From positions 6,515,606 through 6,579,605 of the forward strand of contig NC_088305.1 of NCBI RefSeq assembly GCF_032854445.1: 64,000 nt of DNA, given 5' to 3'. Every line of letters starts with the position of its first letter. Within the stretch, counting starts at the first letter, position 1. The position numbers were made by a program, and so were the translations under genes. The notes under the pieces were generated by a model. That model ran no database searches and was not told the origin of the DNA. It was given only the letters and a program-made list of their open reading frames with translations. The stretch comes from Liolophura sinensis (lineage: Eukaryota; Mollusca; Polyplacophora; Chitonida; Chitonidae). Shown in pieces: positions 24,409 through 37,653 of this stretch.

Positions 24409-24689
24409 AGGGCTCTAACAAGTAGGAGGATGCTGCCCAGCAAGGAGAGAAACCAGCAAACCAATGGCATACAAGTAAGCGCCACATAACCTTCGATTAA
24501 TTATACTAAGTGCTTGCTTAGCTTTCTTATTTATTTGATTCATGTTTAGTGCCATCATCAAACATTGTATGTCGTTAAGGGCTATGTTTCTGGTTTTATT
24601 TAAACTGATTTATGGATTTATGCTTAACTTTGTACTCAAAAGGACATATCATTCATAAATATGGCGGGAGGAATAAAAGGATATATCAC

Positions 24690-25014
24690 TCCACCAGCCA
24701 TTCCAGGGCGGGAGATCCAGGGTCAATCTTGAGTCGAGTCAAACACAAGAACTTAAAACTGAGGATTTTACAACTTCAGCATTAAGGGGATAGTGCAAAG
24801 ACTTGTTGATCTGTATCAGTATAATGGATTGGGCGGGATGGCTTACCTGCCTTCGGTAAGTCGTCTTAGTGAAGCAACATTAGATAAAAGAGTGATGGAA
24901 ATCCATCCTGCCACAAGGAGGAACATGAAATACACTCCAAGGCCTCCTTTGTTGTCATATGACTGAAAAATGGTTAAGTACGACGTTAAACCCCTAGTAT
25001 TCACTCACTCTACC
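24690..25014 (+). mobile_element. SINE B, near full length
   Basis: Sense on +: 'ccagggtcaatcttgagtcg' (B box), 'gccttcggtaagtcgtctta', then 'catatgactgaaaaatggtt' and 'acgttaaacccctagtattc'. It is the mirror of the 14170 and 34897 copies. Confidence 0.8.
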
Positions 25015-26421
25015 GGCCTACATTTGCCAAATTTCTAACGATTATATATGAAGCAAGAATTTTGTACCAACAATGAACCAGTGGGATCTCCCTGTCTGAA
25101 GCCGGGGTTGAGCCACCACACCTCCTCCAGTCTAATGATTTAAAGGAGAAAACATAAAAACGATGCCAAAATCAGATGAAAGAGCGTCAACACTTATTTG
25201 CGAATATGATATGTAATATTTTTTTTCAAGAAAACAGGGTATTCGAAACATATGCATTTAACCTAAATTATGTTAATATTTATGAACATATGAAAAATAT
25301 AAGTATGATCCCAATTAGCGGTTTAATACATTTGTCAGCTGAAAAGAACAAATTCTAATGCAAAAATATTTATTAAACCTGCGTTACATCCTCATTTATG
25401 ACATTATTAAACAAAGACATAAATACTAAAAGGTGGTTCCAATACCCACCATACAAAAATTATTTTCAAGTGTCTTTTTCTCCGTAAGGAAAAATCAGAA
25501 AAAATATTGAAGAAAACATTTAGGAGCAACTTTTCGCACTCTTTCATCTGAACTTTGTCATTTTTATGTTTTATCCACCTTTAAAGGGAACTAAGAGGCC
25601 AATGCCCTTTTGTTGTTCACATTCAGGACTAGAAAGTGGACCATAACGATTAAAAGAATGCTGCCCACACTGAAGTCTAATGCGAATGCTATAATAAATT
25701 CGGCATGATAATATCTAATGTGCTTTCGAGTACACTGAACATCAGGTTGAAATATATTTTGATATGCCATTTTCATGTCTGCTCACACTCAAATAATAAT
25801 CTGTTTATTTTAAAAGAATGTCTGCTGAATTGAGTGATGCTACAATGTATCCTGTTATTATAACATAACATCTTGTTAGTGTAATATAATCATTGCGTTG
25901 AATTATGCGGGCTATATTTAACAGAAAAATCAGCTGGAGTGATGCAATAACTTGCTGTTATAGATGAATAAATTCTAGCATAACTCAGACAACACACTTT
26001 CTGTATCAATTTTTTTAGGGCAACCTCTGATCATGGCGTATCCAAATATGTATTAAAAGCAAAGAACATATTAGCATGAAGTACATTTTGACTTAAAATG
26101 CATTTAAAACTTTTTTCGGACCATATTGCGACTGGTGATGTCACTTCAGCTTTTTGCCACTTCAGACATAGATTGCCATATTTCATCATTCAGAATGCAT
26201 CTTCAGTTAGAGCTATGAATGCATTCAACAAATGAATCTTGAAACGATCTATTTCCAGCCAAAAATATTGCTGTAATGTCACTACCCTCTGGGTCCCAAA
26301 AGAACACCATAAAATCCTACGTTTTAAATGCATTTCAAATTAGTCGGTTAGAAAAATTCTAAACAAATGAATCAAACTATTTTCCCCGACAGCGCTGAAG
26401 TGTTTTCCTTGCCTTTAACTT
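25015..26421. other. Intergenic, nothing recognised
   Basis: Very AT-rich. The short open frames here have no supporting splice sites or family likeness. Confidence 0.4.
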
Positions 26422-26570
26422 TGTTTTATTTATTTATATGATTGGTTTTTGATGTCGTACTCATGAATATTTCACTTATACGGCCGCCAGCATTATGGCG
26501 GAAGGAAACTGCGCAGCGCCCGGGAAAACCCACGACCATCTGCAGGTTGCTGTTCGTCCTTCCCACGACA
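26422..26570 (-). mobile_element. SINE A, truncated
   Basis: 'atgattggtttttgatgtcg' to 'gctgttcgtccttcccacg'. Confidence 0.78.
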
Positions 26571-28049
26571 CCTACGACCCATACCTTTAACCAACTGGCC
26601 AGTCTGTACGTACAATTATATATGAGTCAGACTAAATTCGGCCTAAGCTACATGTTTAGCTTACAACAGCTATAAGAACAATATTTACGTGAGAGTTACA
26701 TGCTTAACTTTCAGTTCTGCTCCAGTACTATAGTGGGTGGGCGAGTTTTCCTCAACACGTTGGTGTGAGATCATCCACGGGAGATAACTCGATCAAAACT
26801 CTCAACCGTTTAATGGCTGGTTGAGGGGAAAGAACTAACTGTTCATTACGGATGTTTCAGCCAGTCGAGCCGCTAACCCAACACTTTCCCTGGGTTTCAG
26901 CTAAAGGTGTACATGAAGGCGAACCCTTAACCCAACAGAGTCAACTTACTTCACACACAAAAATAAACCAATGTGTAGTGTGTCGGTTTCTCAACACCGA
27001 ACCGTTGAAGACACTTGTCAACGAGCTGGGGACATGTTAGTAATTATACTCACGGTTACTTAGCGGCAGAAATACTGATCGGGAAGAAACTTGACGCTAG
27101 ACTGAGGTAATCTGTGGATTGTGGTCGGAAACCAGCGTCATGTCATTTCAAAACAACTCTCAGAGACGACTTATACATGCACATTCCACGAACACATTCT
27201 CACGCCATGCGTGATCACTGTGGATGTGGGCCAAGGGGAATACGGGGCACGAATCTGATTGGCTCACGGAGAGATGTCGCTTTAAGCCCATTACTCCAGT
27301 AACTATAGCTAGAGAACGAGCATATAACGCTAAATGTGGAAGTGAACTCAGATTTTGTTTCCTGATGTGACGTCATATTTGTTGTTGTGTCTTGTCCCAC
27401 ACTAGAAGGGAATCACCCGGTTGGTTTCAATTTAAGAAAATTTTTACTAGGGATAAAGATAAAAAAAAAATTAACAAAGAAAAAAGCAAAAAAAAAAGTG
27501 ATATTTTGACAAATGGTCACACGTAATCGGTAAAATTCGGCTTCTAGTCAATTTAGATCAGCTACGACTTTAATTGTAATTGTCCATGTAAATGTTTAAA
27601 TTGAATGTTACGTGTCCCTTGAATAATAGCCGTAAGGTAAAAATTTAAAATGAAAACAAATACACCAATGGAAAAAAAAAACTATACACTTTTTTCATAC
27701 TGTCTATCTTACTATATTTTGAACGTAACAGAGACTCGTAGTTACAAGGAATTTTTGAAAAGGCATCATTCTACCATTCACATATTGTCAAGAAGTCTTA
27801 GAAAATTCGCGAAAAGTTGACCAGGGTAGAAGAAATTTTAGTGAGCAATATACTGTTATTATGTACATGACCAAGGTCAGTAAGTTCTCTGGCAAATTTT
27901 TCATCCTGTTTCACCGGGAAAAGAATTCCGATACGTTATATCATTAACTTATTTCCTGTTCAAATTAAAATCACACGTGATTTCTGATGAGTTTTCCGAG
28001 TGAACCAATATGCATGTGATTGTTTAATAAATGCTAATAACAGCATTTT
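26571..28049. other. Intergenic, nothing recognised
   Basis: Includes 27510-27635, a diverged relative of 9376-9475. No exon supported. Confidence 0.4.
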
Positions 28050-28200
28050 GATTGATTTATTTATTTAATTGGTGTTTTACGCCGTGCTCAAGAATATTTT
28101 ACTTAAACGACGGAGGGTGGTGGGTGGAAACCGGGCAGAGCCCAGCAGAAATCCACGACCATCAGCAGGTTGCTGACAGACATTGTCACGTACTGCCGGC
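28050..28200 (-). mobile_element. SINE A, truncated with internal deletion
   Basis: The body is clear, but the 'ggccagcattat' block is deleted between 'cgacgga' and 'gggtggtgggtgg'. Confidence 0.8.
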
Positions 28201-28514
28201 GCACAGTATTTTGAGCATTTGGAGACAAGTGCATAACACGTAATAAATTAAAACTAACACCAGTGTATATTTTTACTTAATTCTGCTTTAGCCGTGTACT
28301 ACATGAACAGTTTGAACAAAACCTTAAATGTGGTAAACTGCCAAGATGCTGGATTTCTACGATCACACGTGTGACCATTTGCCGTGACATTGTCGATGCT
28401 GCTCTGGTTTTACTCTCTATGCTGCAGTTTTTTTTTTTTTTTGACTGGGGCCTTTTCAGGAAAACATGAATATTCGTGTTTGTTTTCTATTACATATACA
28501 ATGATCTTAGAATG

Positions 28515-28735
28515 CTTTAGGCGTGTTTGGTACCCCGTACTCAAGAATGTTTCAATTATACGACAGTGGCGGGAAGGGAAGCGGGGGAGTGGGGGGTCTA
28601 CGGGGCCCACGATCATTCGCATTATGGCTGAGATTCACATGTACAACTGGAGAGGAAGCCAGCATGAGCTGGATTTGAACCAACAGCGACCACATCGGTG
28701 AGAGGCAGCTGAGTCACTTTTGTGCTAGCACGCTA
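28515..28735 (-). mobile_element. SINE A, diverged, near full length
   Basis: 'taccccgtactcaagaatgt', then a scrambled G-rich middle, then a good head ('ggaagccagcatgagctgga', 'tttgaaccaacagcgaccac'). Confidence 0.75.
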
Positions 28736-29577
28736 AATACTAACTTAACTTGTAAAAGTACTCTACGATGTTTGATGGAAAAGATGTATAAAGCAGAGCG
28801 ACAATTTTTGTAAAACTACATTTGGGAATAATTTTCTTTGTTTCCTGTTTGACAATAATCATCGTTATTAAGGTTGCATCTTGCACACTCACGGAAGTAT
28901 TATCATAATATGAAATGCGTGGCGAACGCAGCGATTTTTAACGACTTAACGTTTCAAGCTAGAGTTTAGAGCTCTCTACCTTTCGCTTCACCACCACTGC
29001 GACCAATAGACAACTTGATCTTCGGAGTCTGTGAGACGCACGTATAGGCTTGTTTATGTTTAGCCTCATCATTTGTATTCTCTCGCGGGACTGTTTAATC
29101 AGCACTCATCAATAAAATGTTTCACATTTTGCTTAGAATCATGTTGTACATACTCTATATAAAGAGAATGCATGTGCATAAAGTATTGTTGGAGACACAG
29201 CTTGTGACAGATGGTTTGTTTTCTAACATCACATCCTGCCTCATCACCATGACTTTAATGTCCTCGGTGTTGTTCAGTACTAAGTTTGCTATTGGTGCCA
29301 GTGATGTAAAACGAAAAGTAGATAGCGACGAATGCGCTGTAAGGAGTATGTGCGCATTCTCTACGTTCGCTTTACACGACTACCACCATCAGACAAGCTT
29401 GACCTTTGGGGACTGTGTCACACACGTGAGTTTCTTTGTACTTGACCTCGTCAATAATATTCTTCCGCCTACTATTTAAGCAGCATCCATAAGTAAAATA
29501 ATTTCAGGTGTCTGTCAAAATTATGATGTGCATGTCTCATGAACACAATGTTACCCCAGTAACCTTAGCGTTGTTCA

Positions 29578-29685
29578 ATTTTATTTATTTGGTCGGTGTT
29601 TTACGCCGCACTCAGTAATTTCATTTAAACGAAAGCGGCCAACATTATAGTCGGAAGAAACCAGACTAAGCCAAGAGGAATTGGC
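29578..29685 (-). mobile_element. SINE A, truncated
   Basis: 'tcggtgttttacgccgcact' followed by 'gcggccaacattatagtc'. Confidence 0.75.
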
Positions 29686-30385
29686 ATTGCTCAAGATTTC
29701 TTTACAAAATTTGTTAGTGGTGACAATGATGTAAATTGAACGTAGTTATCGGCGCATACGAGGTGTTCAACCATTAATCAACAAAGAGTGAAATAAAATA
29801 TTAATAATTATCAACATTTATTTAATTCCAATATAGGGTCGCTATATATTAGCGGAATATGCCATGTAACGAAGTCCAGATTTCATTTGTGATGAACCAC
29901 TAAAGGTTCTAAATACAAGTGCTTGAACAATGTTATCGTTTTGTATTCAGCACGTAATCCCTCATTTCCATTAAACAAATACAATGTCCCATATATGTAC
30001 GCTTATGGTCTTGTATGCAGCACACAGTTGCCTGGGAAACCACATTTATAGACAATTATTGCGTTTCATAATACTTCCATGATACATTTACAACTGAAAA
30101 AATAGAATATTCCATACATATATACATACTTCACAGCAACCAATGCATGATTATATAAAATTATTATTATTTTTACAGCTAAAAATAAATGAATGAAGTT
30201 TGACTTGACGCTCTTGTACATATGAGGTGATTATGTACATTCTGACAAGAAAAATAGTTTGTATATGTATACATCAGCCGATGGGGTTCTAATGCCATAC
30301 GCGAAATCATTATCTAAGGAAATTTCTTGCCTCGATTTGCTGTGTCGAAAGTTGCAGAGCAACATTGTTTTTTTTTGCTGGGTGG

Positions 30386-30586
30386 TTTATTTATTTATTT
30401 ATTTATTTGATTGCTACTCAAGAATATTTCACTTACCACGACAGCAGCCAGCATTATGGTAGGAGGAAACCGGGCAGAGCTTCCAGGAAACCAACGACCA
30501 CCTGCGGGCTGCTGACGGACCTTCTCACGTACGATCGGAAAAGAAGCCAGCATAACTTGGATTTGAACTCACAGCCGGGTCGTTGA
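30386..30586 (-). mobile_element. SINE A, near full length
   Basis: Long TTTA tail, deleted 'ggtgttttacgccg' box, good middle and part of the head with the B box ('ggatttgaactcacagcc'). Confidence 0.82.
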
Positions 30587-31049
30587 CCCTTTACCATGAC
30601 TATGTTCAGTGTCTCTGGTCTTATGCCATAACCTTGCCTTAGATTATACAGATGATGCATGCTGAAAAATGGGATATCAGGAATTGTCACTTCGAAAGAA
30701 GTGATATTTGCATTATAAAACTACTACCTTCCTTTTAAACGAAAACACAGTTCAAACCTGAAGTAACCTTCGTCTGATAATCTCTGCGTGGAAACAGACA
30801 TTCGTATACCAGTCGTCAGCCAAAATGAACGTTCCACATCAATAATGGCAAAGGCCAATTCCGAAAAAGACGATGATTAACGCAAAGCACCACAGAGCTA
30901 AGAAAGTACAAAAACCATGGAAATAGGACACAATCATACAGAGGCATAAAACAGACATGGCTGTTTTCTTTCTTTTTTTTAACTGTGCATTTTTTTTAAC
31001 TGTTGGAATTGGAGTGTTTCTTTTTTTTTTAAGTAGGTCCCCCAAAAAC

Positions 31050-31312
31050 GAAAAACTCTCAGAAAAAGACCTCGGGCCCCGAGATAATAAGCCAATTGGA
31101 TTACAACTAGGTTCGTGGGGTTCGTCTAAATCATGATCCGTGCAGCCAAATGATTTGCTGAGTATGTCAAGTCTGGACTTAGTAATCTCGAGCTCCGAGA
31201 TAACCATCCAATGATAATGTCACATACATGAGTGTTTCTACAAAAGCGAAGCAAAACGTAATCCGATTGGCTTATTATCTCGGGATGCGAGATCTTTTTC
31301 TGGGAGTTTTTC
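31050..31312. mobile_element. MITE-like element with about 55-bp inverted ends
   Basis: Left arm 31050-31104 contains 'cgagataataagccaattgg' and is nearly the reverse complement of right arm 31258-31312. The 150-base core has a second small CTCGAGCTCCGAG-type palindrome. No transposase ORF. Confidence 0.65.
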
Positions 31313-31834
31313 TTTCCCTTTTGTCTGCTTAGAAAAAAAAAATGAACTCGTTAACTGTCTAGGCAGGTTCCGTTGGACGGAAATTTTTTACAGTTGAAGT
31401 CATGTGGCCACTCAAATCCAAATTTCGCCATCAATGGTTGACAACCTACAAGAAACACAACAGTACACAGTGGGGTATTTGTGGCTAAATGTCTATTTAC
31501 TTTGCTTTAGGCGACATCAAATTCAGGACAGAGCCGATATTAAAAAGCTGAAAACTTGAATAAAGAAAAAATTGAAATTCCACTTTTTTGGTCTGATCTA
31601 GATCTTGGTGAGGTCTGAACTCAAACTTTGTTTCAGCTCAAAAACTACTATCGGATGACGCGATGAGCTGGGGTATGCTCAGTGAAGAAATGAAATATTT
31701 AGATTCAATGTCTGCTGATTACTAAGTATATGGTGTGAAACAAGAGCAAAATCAAACAAAGAATTCAGGAGAGACATTTGCCGAAAAAACAGTGTTTTAA
31801 AAGCAAATGGGCTACTCATAAGGAGACGAATTTT

Positions 31835-31985
31835 TATTTACGTTTTTATTTATTTTAGTTTAACGCCATACTCAAATATTTTTGACTTTTATGATAGCTG
31901 TCAGTTTGACAGGTGGAGGAAACTGAGCTACTCTAGGTAAACCACCGCCCTCGGGCAAGTTATTGACAAGCTTTCCCACATGTGA
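31835..31985 (-). mobile_element. SINE A variant subfamily
   Basis: Shows 'taacgccatactcaaat', then 'tgacaggtggaggaaactg' and 'aaaccaccgccctcgggcaa'. This variant body recurs at 43645, 44600, 45703 and 55915. Confidence 0.65.
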
Positions 31986-32780
31986 CGTATAGACATGCAC
32001 ACCATACCGCTGGAAGGTACGTCTTCTTCAACAAATGTTTGGCTTTGCAAGCAGACACATGGGCCTTTTCTCCTTACTGTCACCATGGAGTCAGTAACGA
32101 GAGTCAAACGAAAATTTACAAATACCATAAAATTACCAAAAGGTAAACTGTAGAATTTAAGTGAGAAACACGAAGTGTTCTGAGTACCGGTTTTTGTCTG
32201 GCGTTTTAGACAGAGATGGAGCTCACACGAATGACTGTGAAACATTAAATTGTCCGCCATATGAGAGACTGACTTTAGAATATTAATCACCCAAAAAAGG
32301 GCAATGCAATATAGAATTTATGGTTCCGTTCTAAACGCTCGTAAAATGCTTCAACCCGTGTTTTCACCCTTTTAACGTCCTTTATAACATGCCCGTGGAG
32401 TCTCTTGAGGTTGAGAAGGGAGGGAGGAATTGCTCCCTGGGCAAGCTGGATCTAAAATGATTGGTCCATCTCGTTTAAATCATAATTTTGTGCTCGCTGG
32501 GGACTACGCTCTACATGTGTCCTGCCTGACAGCTGACTTTATTTCAATTATTTGAAAGCACTATTGGTGATGCTGTATAGTTAAACATTTAAAAGATATT
32601 TTATGTCATTGTTTAATAACTATACTTTACGTGACTTTTGAATTTTTACTAATTACTTCCTTTGCTTTATTTAGCTGGTTTTATGAGCGTCTGTTTCCTT
32701 TTGTTTCCCAATTTTGACCATGTTGTCGTCACAACATGGTTGAAATAGGTATAGATGTCATTTGGAAAGTGGATTAAGTA

Positions 32781-32942
32781 ACAGTATTATCGTTAATAGG
32801 GATTACAATTTCTGAATTGCTGGCGATTTGGTGCCTGACTCTGAGGTCGCTGGTTCGAAACCCGCAGTGGTCTCAACCAAATTTCAGCACTAGAATCTGT
32901 GCTATATTCAGAAAGTGTAATCCCTATTAACGATAATACTGT
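32781..32942 (+). mobile_element. SINE C with inverted-repeat ends
   Basis: 37-base ends (32781-32817 and 32906-32942) are inverted copies with one mismatch. The middle carries a tRNA-3'-half-like stretch with B box 'ggttcgaaacccgcagtgg'. Confidence 0.7.
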
Positions 32943-33018
32943 TATGGTTGAAATATTTCCAATGTGGCACTAAGTTCCAGTCATTCATTCATTTATTAGT
33001 TTTATAACTTGTACCTAC

Positions 33019-33224
33019 CAGCATATGCAGCATCACACACACGTCTACAAGGTGGGACAGGTGTACTGACCCCATCACACCGCGGGGCGAGCACGCTACA
33101 AATCAGAAGCGGGAGGGAGTCGGAGCACTGAATCTTAAACAGTGGATAATACTGACTGATTGAAATGCTAGCCTCCTCTTGAGTTGTCATGCCCACCATG
33201 TTTGGAAAAGATGTCAAGTTGTAC
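33019..33224 (-). CDS. Frizzled CRD core exon
   Basis: Acceptor TTGTCCACAG before 33224, donor GCTG|GTAGGT after 33019. It enters in phase 2 and leaves in phase 1. Contains five CRD cysteines and the YN-x-T-x-FPN motif. An alternative donor four bases on (33015) is weaker. Confidence 0.8.
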
Positions 33225-36200
33225 CTGTGGACAATAAATTGTATCTCTATTTTGTTGGTGACTGGAAGCCTTGTGTCAGTGAAAGGCAAATGAGGGCAAT
33301 TCTACCACTCAATGCAAACATATATTCTGTGATATCACACAAAATTATTCCCAGCACAACTGCGACGGCAAATCATTTCAACCCAAGGTATTGTGAAGCC
33401 TTTCTTGCATAACATAATGGCCTAACCTTGCCACTTAACACAATGGCCAAACCTTGCCACTTAACACACTGGCCAAACCTTGCAATATAACACAATGGTC
33501 ATACCTTGCCACATAACGCAAGGGTCGAACCTTGCCACATAACACAATGGCCAAATCTTGCCACAAAACACAGTGGTCATACCTTGCCACTTAATATATT
33601 GGCCAAGTCTTGCCACATAACACAATGGTCATGCCTTGCCATATAATACAGTGATCAAACTTTGCCATATAACACAATGGCCATGCCTTGCCACTTCACG
33701 CAAAGGCCAAACCTTGCCACATAACACAATGGCCAAATCTTGCCACATAATACAGCGGTAAAACTTTGCCATATAACACAATGGTCATACCTTGCCACTT
33801 AGCGCAAGGGTCGAACCTTGCCACATAACACAATGGCCAAATCTTGCCACAAAACACAGTGGTCATACCTTGCAACTTAATACATTGGCCAAGTCTTGCC
33901 ACATAACACAATTGTCATGCCTTGCCACATAATACAGTGATCAAACTTTGCCATACTACACAATGGCCATACCTTGCCACTTCATATAAGGGCCGAACCT
34001 TGACACACGACACAATAGCCAAACCTTGCCACATAATACAGTGGTCAAACTTTGCCACACAACACAATGGCCAAACCTTGCCACTTAGCGCAAGGGTCGA
34101 ACCTTGCCACATAACACATTGGCCAAATCTTGCCACATAACACAATGGTCATGCCTTGCCATATAATACAGTGATCAAACTTTGCCATATAACACAATGG
34201 CCATGCCTTGCCACTTCACGCAAAGGCCAAACCTTGCCACATAACAAAATGGCCAAATCTTGCCACATAATACAGCGGTCAAACTTTGCCACACGACACA
34301 ATGACCAAACCTTGCCACATAATGCAGTGGTCAAACTTTGCCATATAACACAATGGCCATACCTTGCCACTTCACCCAAGGGCCGAACCTTGCCACATAA
34401 CAAAATGGCCAAATCTTGCCGCATAATACAGTGGTCAAACTTGCCACACGACACAATAGCCAAACCTTGCCACATAATGCAGTGGTCAAACTTTGCCATA
34501 TAACACAACGGCCATACCTTGCCACTTAACGAAAGAGTCGAATCTTGCCACAAAACATAGTGGTCATACCTTTCCACAAAACACAGTGGCCAAATCTTGC
34601 CACGTAACACAACAGTCTTTCTACATAACACTGCAATAAACCATTCCCATATAACATGAATGTCAACTGTTTTTTAACATCAATACGGTGTGAACACCTT
34701 TCCAGTCTATGAATCAAAACGAAACATTCGTAAGCCAGACGTCAACCAAGATGGACGTTCCATGTCAAAAGTCACATATTCCCAATGTGACGATTACGGA
34801 CATTCCACCAAAGAACTATGAAAGTGTATAAAGTAAGAAATTAAGACAGAACCACAAAAAAGGAGGCAGGCAATAGTTTTCAATGATGTCTAAATGAGTG
34901 ATTGAGTCAGTGCTTGGGGTTTAACGTCGTACTTAACAATTTTTCAGTCATATGACGATGAGGGAATCCTTAGAGTGCATGTAATGTGCCTCCTTGTTGC
35001 AGGATGGATTTTCACCGCTCTTTTATTCAGTGCTGTTTCACTGAGACACCTAACCGAAGGCAAGTAAGTCGCCTCGCCCGAGCCATTATACTGATACTGG
35101 TCAACCAGTCATTGCACTATCCCCTTCAAGCTGAACGTCAAGCGCGGAAGTTACAACATCCTCTTTTAAGCTCTTAGGTGTGATCTGACCCAGGATTGAC
35201 CCTGGATCTACTGCTCCCAAAGCAGACGCTGTACCAAGTGCGCTATCGGAGCCGGTTAATGATGTTTGAAAGACGCAAAGAATGTTCTAGGTAAACAAAT
35301 GAAATCTGTGTTTAAATCGTGTACCATGCTAGAATATAAGTTGTTGATGTTAACACAATGGTCAACTTTGCATATCTACACAATGGGCAATATTTCCCAC
35401 AGAACACAATGGAACTCCTTCCAACACAAGACAAGGGGAAACTTTCACACATACATGTCACAGCACACAGAACCTTTCACATAATAAAATAATTGGATTA
35501 TTGTTTTCGTTAAAAATTTCACGCTAAATATAAAACTGACTATTTCCACTGCACCACAATGGAGAACTTTTCAGCCCAAATGCAGTAAGGATACTTATCC
35601 ACTACAGACACAATATGGGTCACATCAGTGTTGGACAGTTTTTCCATCTGGTACACTGGGTACCTTGATCACCAAATAAAAGTAGAGGGGGCTTCTCCAA
35701 AAGCATAAAGAATCTTTCTCTCCCATGGCAACAGGTGTCTCAAGCTATATAGGAGCCCGTCTTCAAATAAACTTTTTTACCCACAAAACATGCCTTCCGA
35801 ACTCTCTAGAATCTTGATGACTCATTCTTTACTGATCGATACATGATACCAATATAATTGCAATCCAGTCTTATGTGTTCTCTGTTGACATCTAACCTCA
35901 GTTCAAAAGGCTGATATCATTGAGGGAAGCTCACCGACATGTAATGGTAACAAAGAAGGGACAGAATAATTAAAGTAAGTTCTTGACAACAGTGAAACTA
36001 AATATGCACACATAAAACCTAATGGCGTATGCATCATGAATATGTATATTCAAAATTTATCAAAAAAAAAAAAATATATATATATCATGACAAAGGACTT
36101 GAATCGGGAGAGGTTAAAATTAATTTTCGTGTATGTTCAAGTGCTTGGATAAAACTTTCCACTCCTTCAAAATACCTACATGCAATGCTGACAATACTTC

Positions 36201-36534
36201 ACCACTTTTGCGCGTATTACACCAGCATCTGTAACTGTCCCAATGCTTCATGATATTTTGTAAGCGTGAAAATGGGTACAGTATTTAAGATTAAAACAAA
36301 ATGCATTCTGTATCAAAACGTCTATTTGAAAGTTGGGGGACAATGTTGGCTATCTCACCCTAACTCTCGACAGGATGTCAGGTGCAAATCTTCACATTGG
36401 TATCTGATCCCATGGGTGGTGGTGCTGGCTGGGGCAGGTGTGCTTTGACTCCGGTTGGGCAGAGGGATAGGTATACCCAGGAAGGTTAGGAAGCCTAGCA
36501 TGTGGGGCAGCCCCTGGGTGGCTAACACCTGCAT
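33019..36534 (-). CDS. Frizzled-type cysteine-rich-domain protein (partial, 2 coding exons)
   Basis: Two exons join in phase 2 across the first third of a Frizzled CRD: ...QCEDLHLTSCREL-G-YNLTSFPNMVG. The join recreates the hallmark 'C-x(7)-C-x-x-x-G-Y-N-T-x-FPN' pattern that neither exon has alone, which is strong evidence. The rest matches the CRD core: QEEASISISQYYPL, QCSDSLPLLICS, APRC, PPCRRVC. Seven of ten CRD cysteines are present and the last three should be in a further exon I could not find. CRDs of this type bind Wnt-like or lipid ligands in Frizzleds, sFRPs, corin, MFRP and collagen XVIII. The text looks closest to the corin/MFRP style, but without downstream domains the family member cannot be named. 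Confidence 0.75.
33424..34640. repeat. 26-bp minisatellite, about 46 units
   Basis: Unit 'aaccttgccacataacacaa' plus 'tggcca', with many variants. Spacing of the CCTTGCC core is 26 bases. A longer period near 520 bases is visible: 33681 and 34199 begin the same run of variant units. It lies in the intron between the two Frizzled-CRD exons. Long ORFs in several frames on both strands are by-products of the repeat. Confidence 0.92.
34897..35256 (-). mobile_element. SINE B, full length
   Basis: From 'gggtttaacgtcgtacttaa' to the reversed tRNA head 'gtgcgctatcggagccggtt'. B box in 'ccaggattgaccctggatc'. Confidence 0.85.
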
Positions 36535-36558
36535 GGTGGAAAGAATAATCTCGAAGGC
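36359..36558 (-). CDS. Frizzled-CRD gene, start exon
   Basis: Acceptor 'ctgatttcag' before 36558. The first ATG, at 36534, lies in a strong TCCACCATGC context. The 58 codons give MQVLATQGLPHM then a hydrophobic LGFLTFLGIPIPLP, which reads as a signal peptide without a basic n-region, then a Ser/Thr/Pro linker and the first two CRD cysteines. The donor is GG|GTGAGA. Confidence 0.65.
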
Positions 36559-37653
36559 CTGAAATCAGTCAGAATGTTGTGTATGTTATTACACACTGTT
36601 AATAATTCTTAACTTCGAATCAGTTCACTGCACTAAAATTACGAGACACCTTAAGAATCTGTTTCACCTTATTAAGAATACCAAGAGTTGTTTTAGACAT
36701 CCATAAAGTTAAAATTTATGCTCAGGAATCTAAGTTTAGCAATAATATCTCAAATTACAGGTGCATTAAAATTTTCCAAGCATGCATCAACCTCAACCGT
36801 GTGCTGTCTAATTACCTAACCTGTTGTGAGACCCTCCGAACCAAGAGGGTCCACGGCAATCACACATGTTCATGAAAAATAATCACATTTTCCAAGACTA
36901 CACCACAGCAGTTATTGAGTTATTGAAATAGAGGCCACAGCAGGGTAAACCGTGAAAATGTTCTCTTTTGTCAATGGGCTATTTTTGGTTAGGCCAACCT
37001 AACAACAGGCCAAGACTAGCAAATTTTGTACAGAAATCTTGAACAACGCCACGGTCACAGTGATGAGGAAGTGACGTCTGAAAACACAACCAACCCTTCT
37101 CTTTTGTCTCTAACAATACCTTTTACTCGTGCATTCTCTTTACCTGAAGTATGTACAACATGATTCTAACCAAAATCTAAAACAATTTTACTGATGAATG
37201 CTGATTAAATAGAGAGACCACACATGATGAAGGTAAGCCTAAACAAGCCAACGGGCCTCTCACAAACTTCAAAGAACAAGCATTTCTAGTGGTGGCAGTG
37301 GTGTAAAGCGAGCATAGAGAGCGGCACATGCGCTTTAACAGGGTTGGAATTAAGCTGTTGTGATGGTAACCTGTTTGCCGATTGCCCTTTTTTCATGTGC
37401 GGTAATCCATTATAAAAATGGGTTACCACCCGTTCATTCAATATATGTTATCTGTACTCTTGTTCATTGTGCCTTTCCAGTAAAAAATGTTTCACACAAT
37501 GGATAGACCTCATTGTAAAATAAATAATTTGTTTTGTTGAATAAAGCACACTGCGACACATCTATCCTGTTTTTACTTGTTTTATGTCTTCATTTAACTT
37601 AGCATTAAGTTACAATGGCCAGTTCTTGAAAACAGTGTACACTCTAGACATAC

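Noticed and set aside
31928-32290. 120-codon minus ORF downstream of the Frizzled-CRD exon
   Set aside because: Partly SINE A variant. The rest shows no family pattern or splice sites.
32360-32459. Possible next Frizzled-CRD exon on the minus strand (DPACPGSNSS...)
   Set aside because: The phase fits and it has two cysteines, but there is no CRD-tail pattern and the acceptor is weak.
33696-34631. Long ORFs rich in W, C and V on both strands
   Set aside because: All are readings of the 26-bp minisatellite.
33424-34640. CRISPR array
   Set aside because: Units are contiguous with no spacers of constant length, and the genome is animal.
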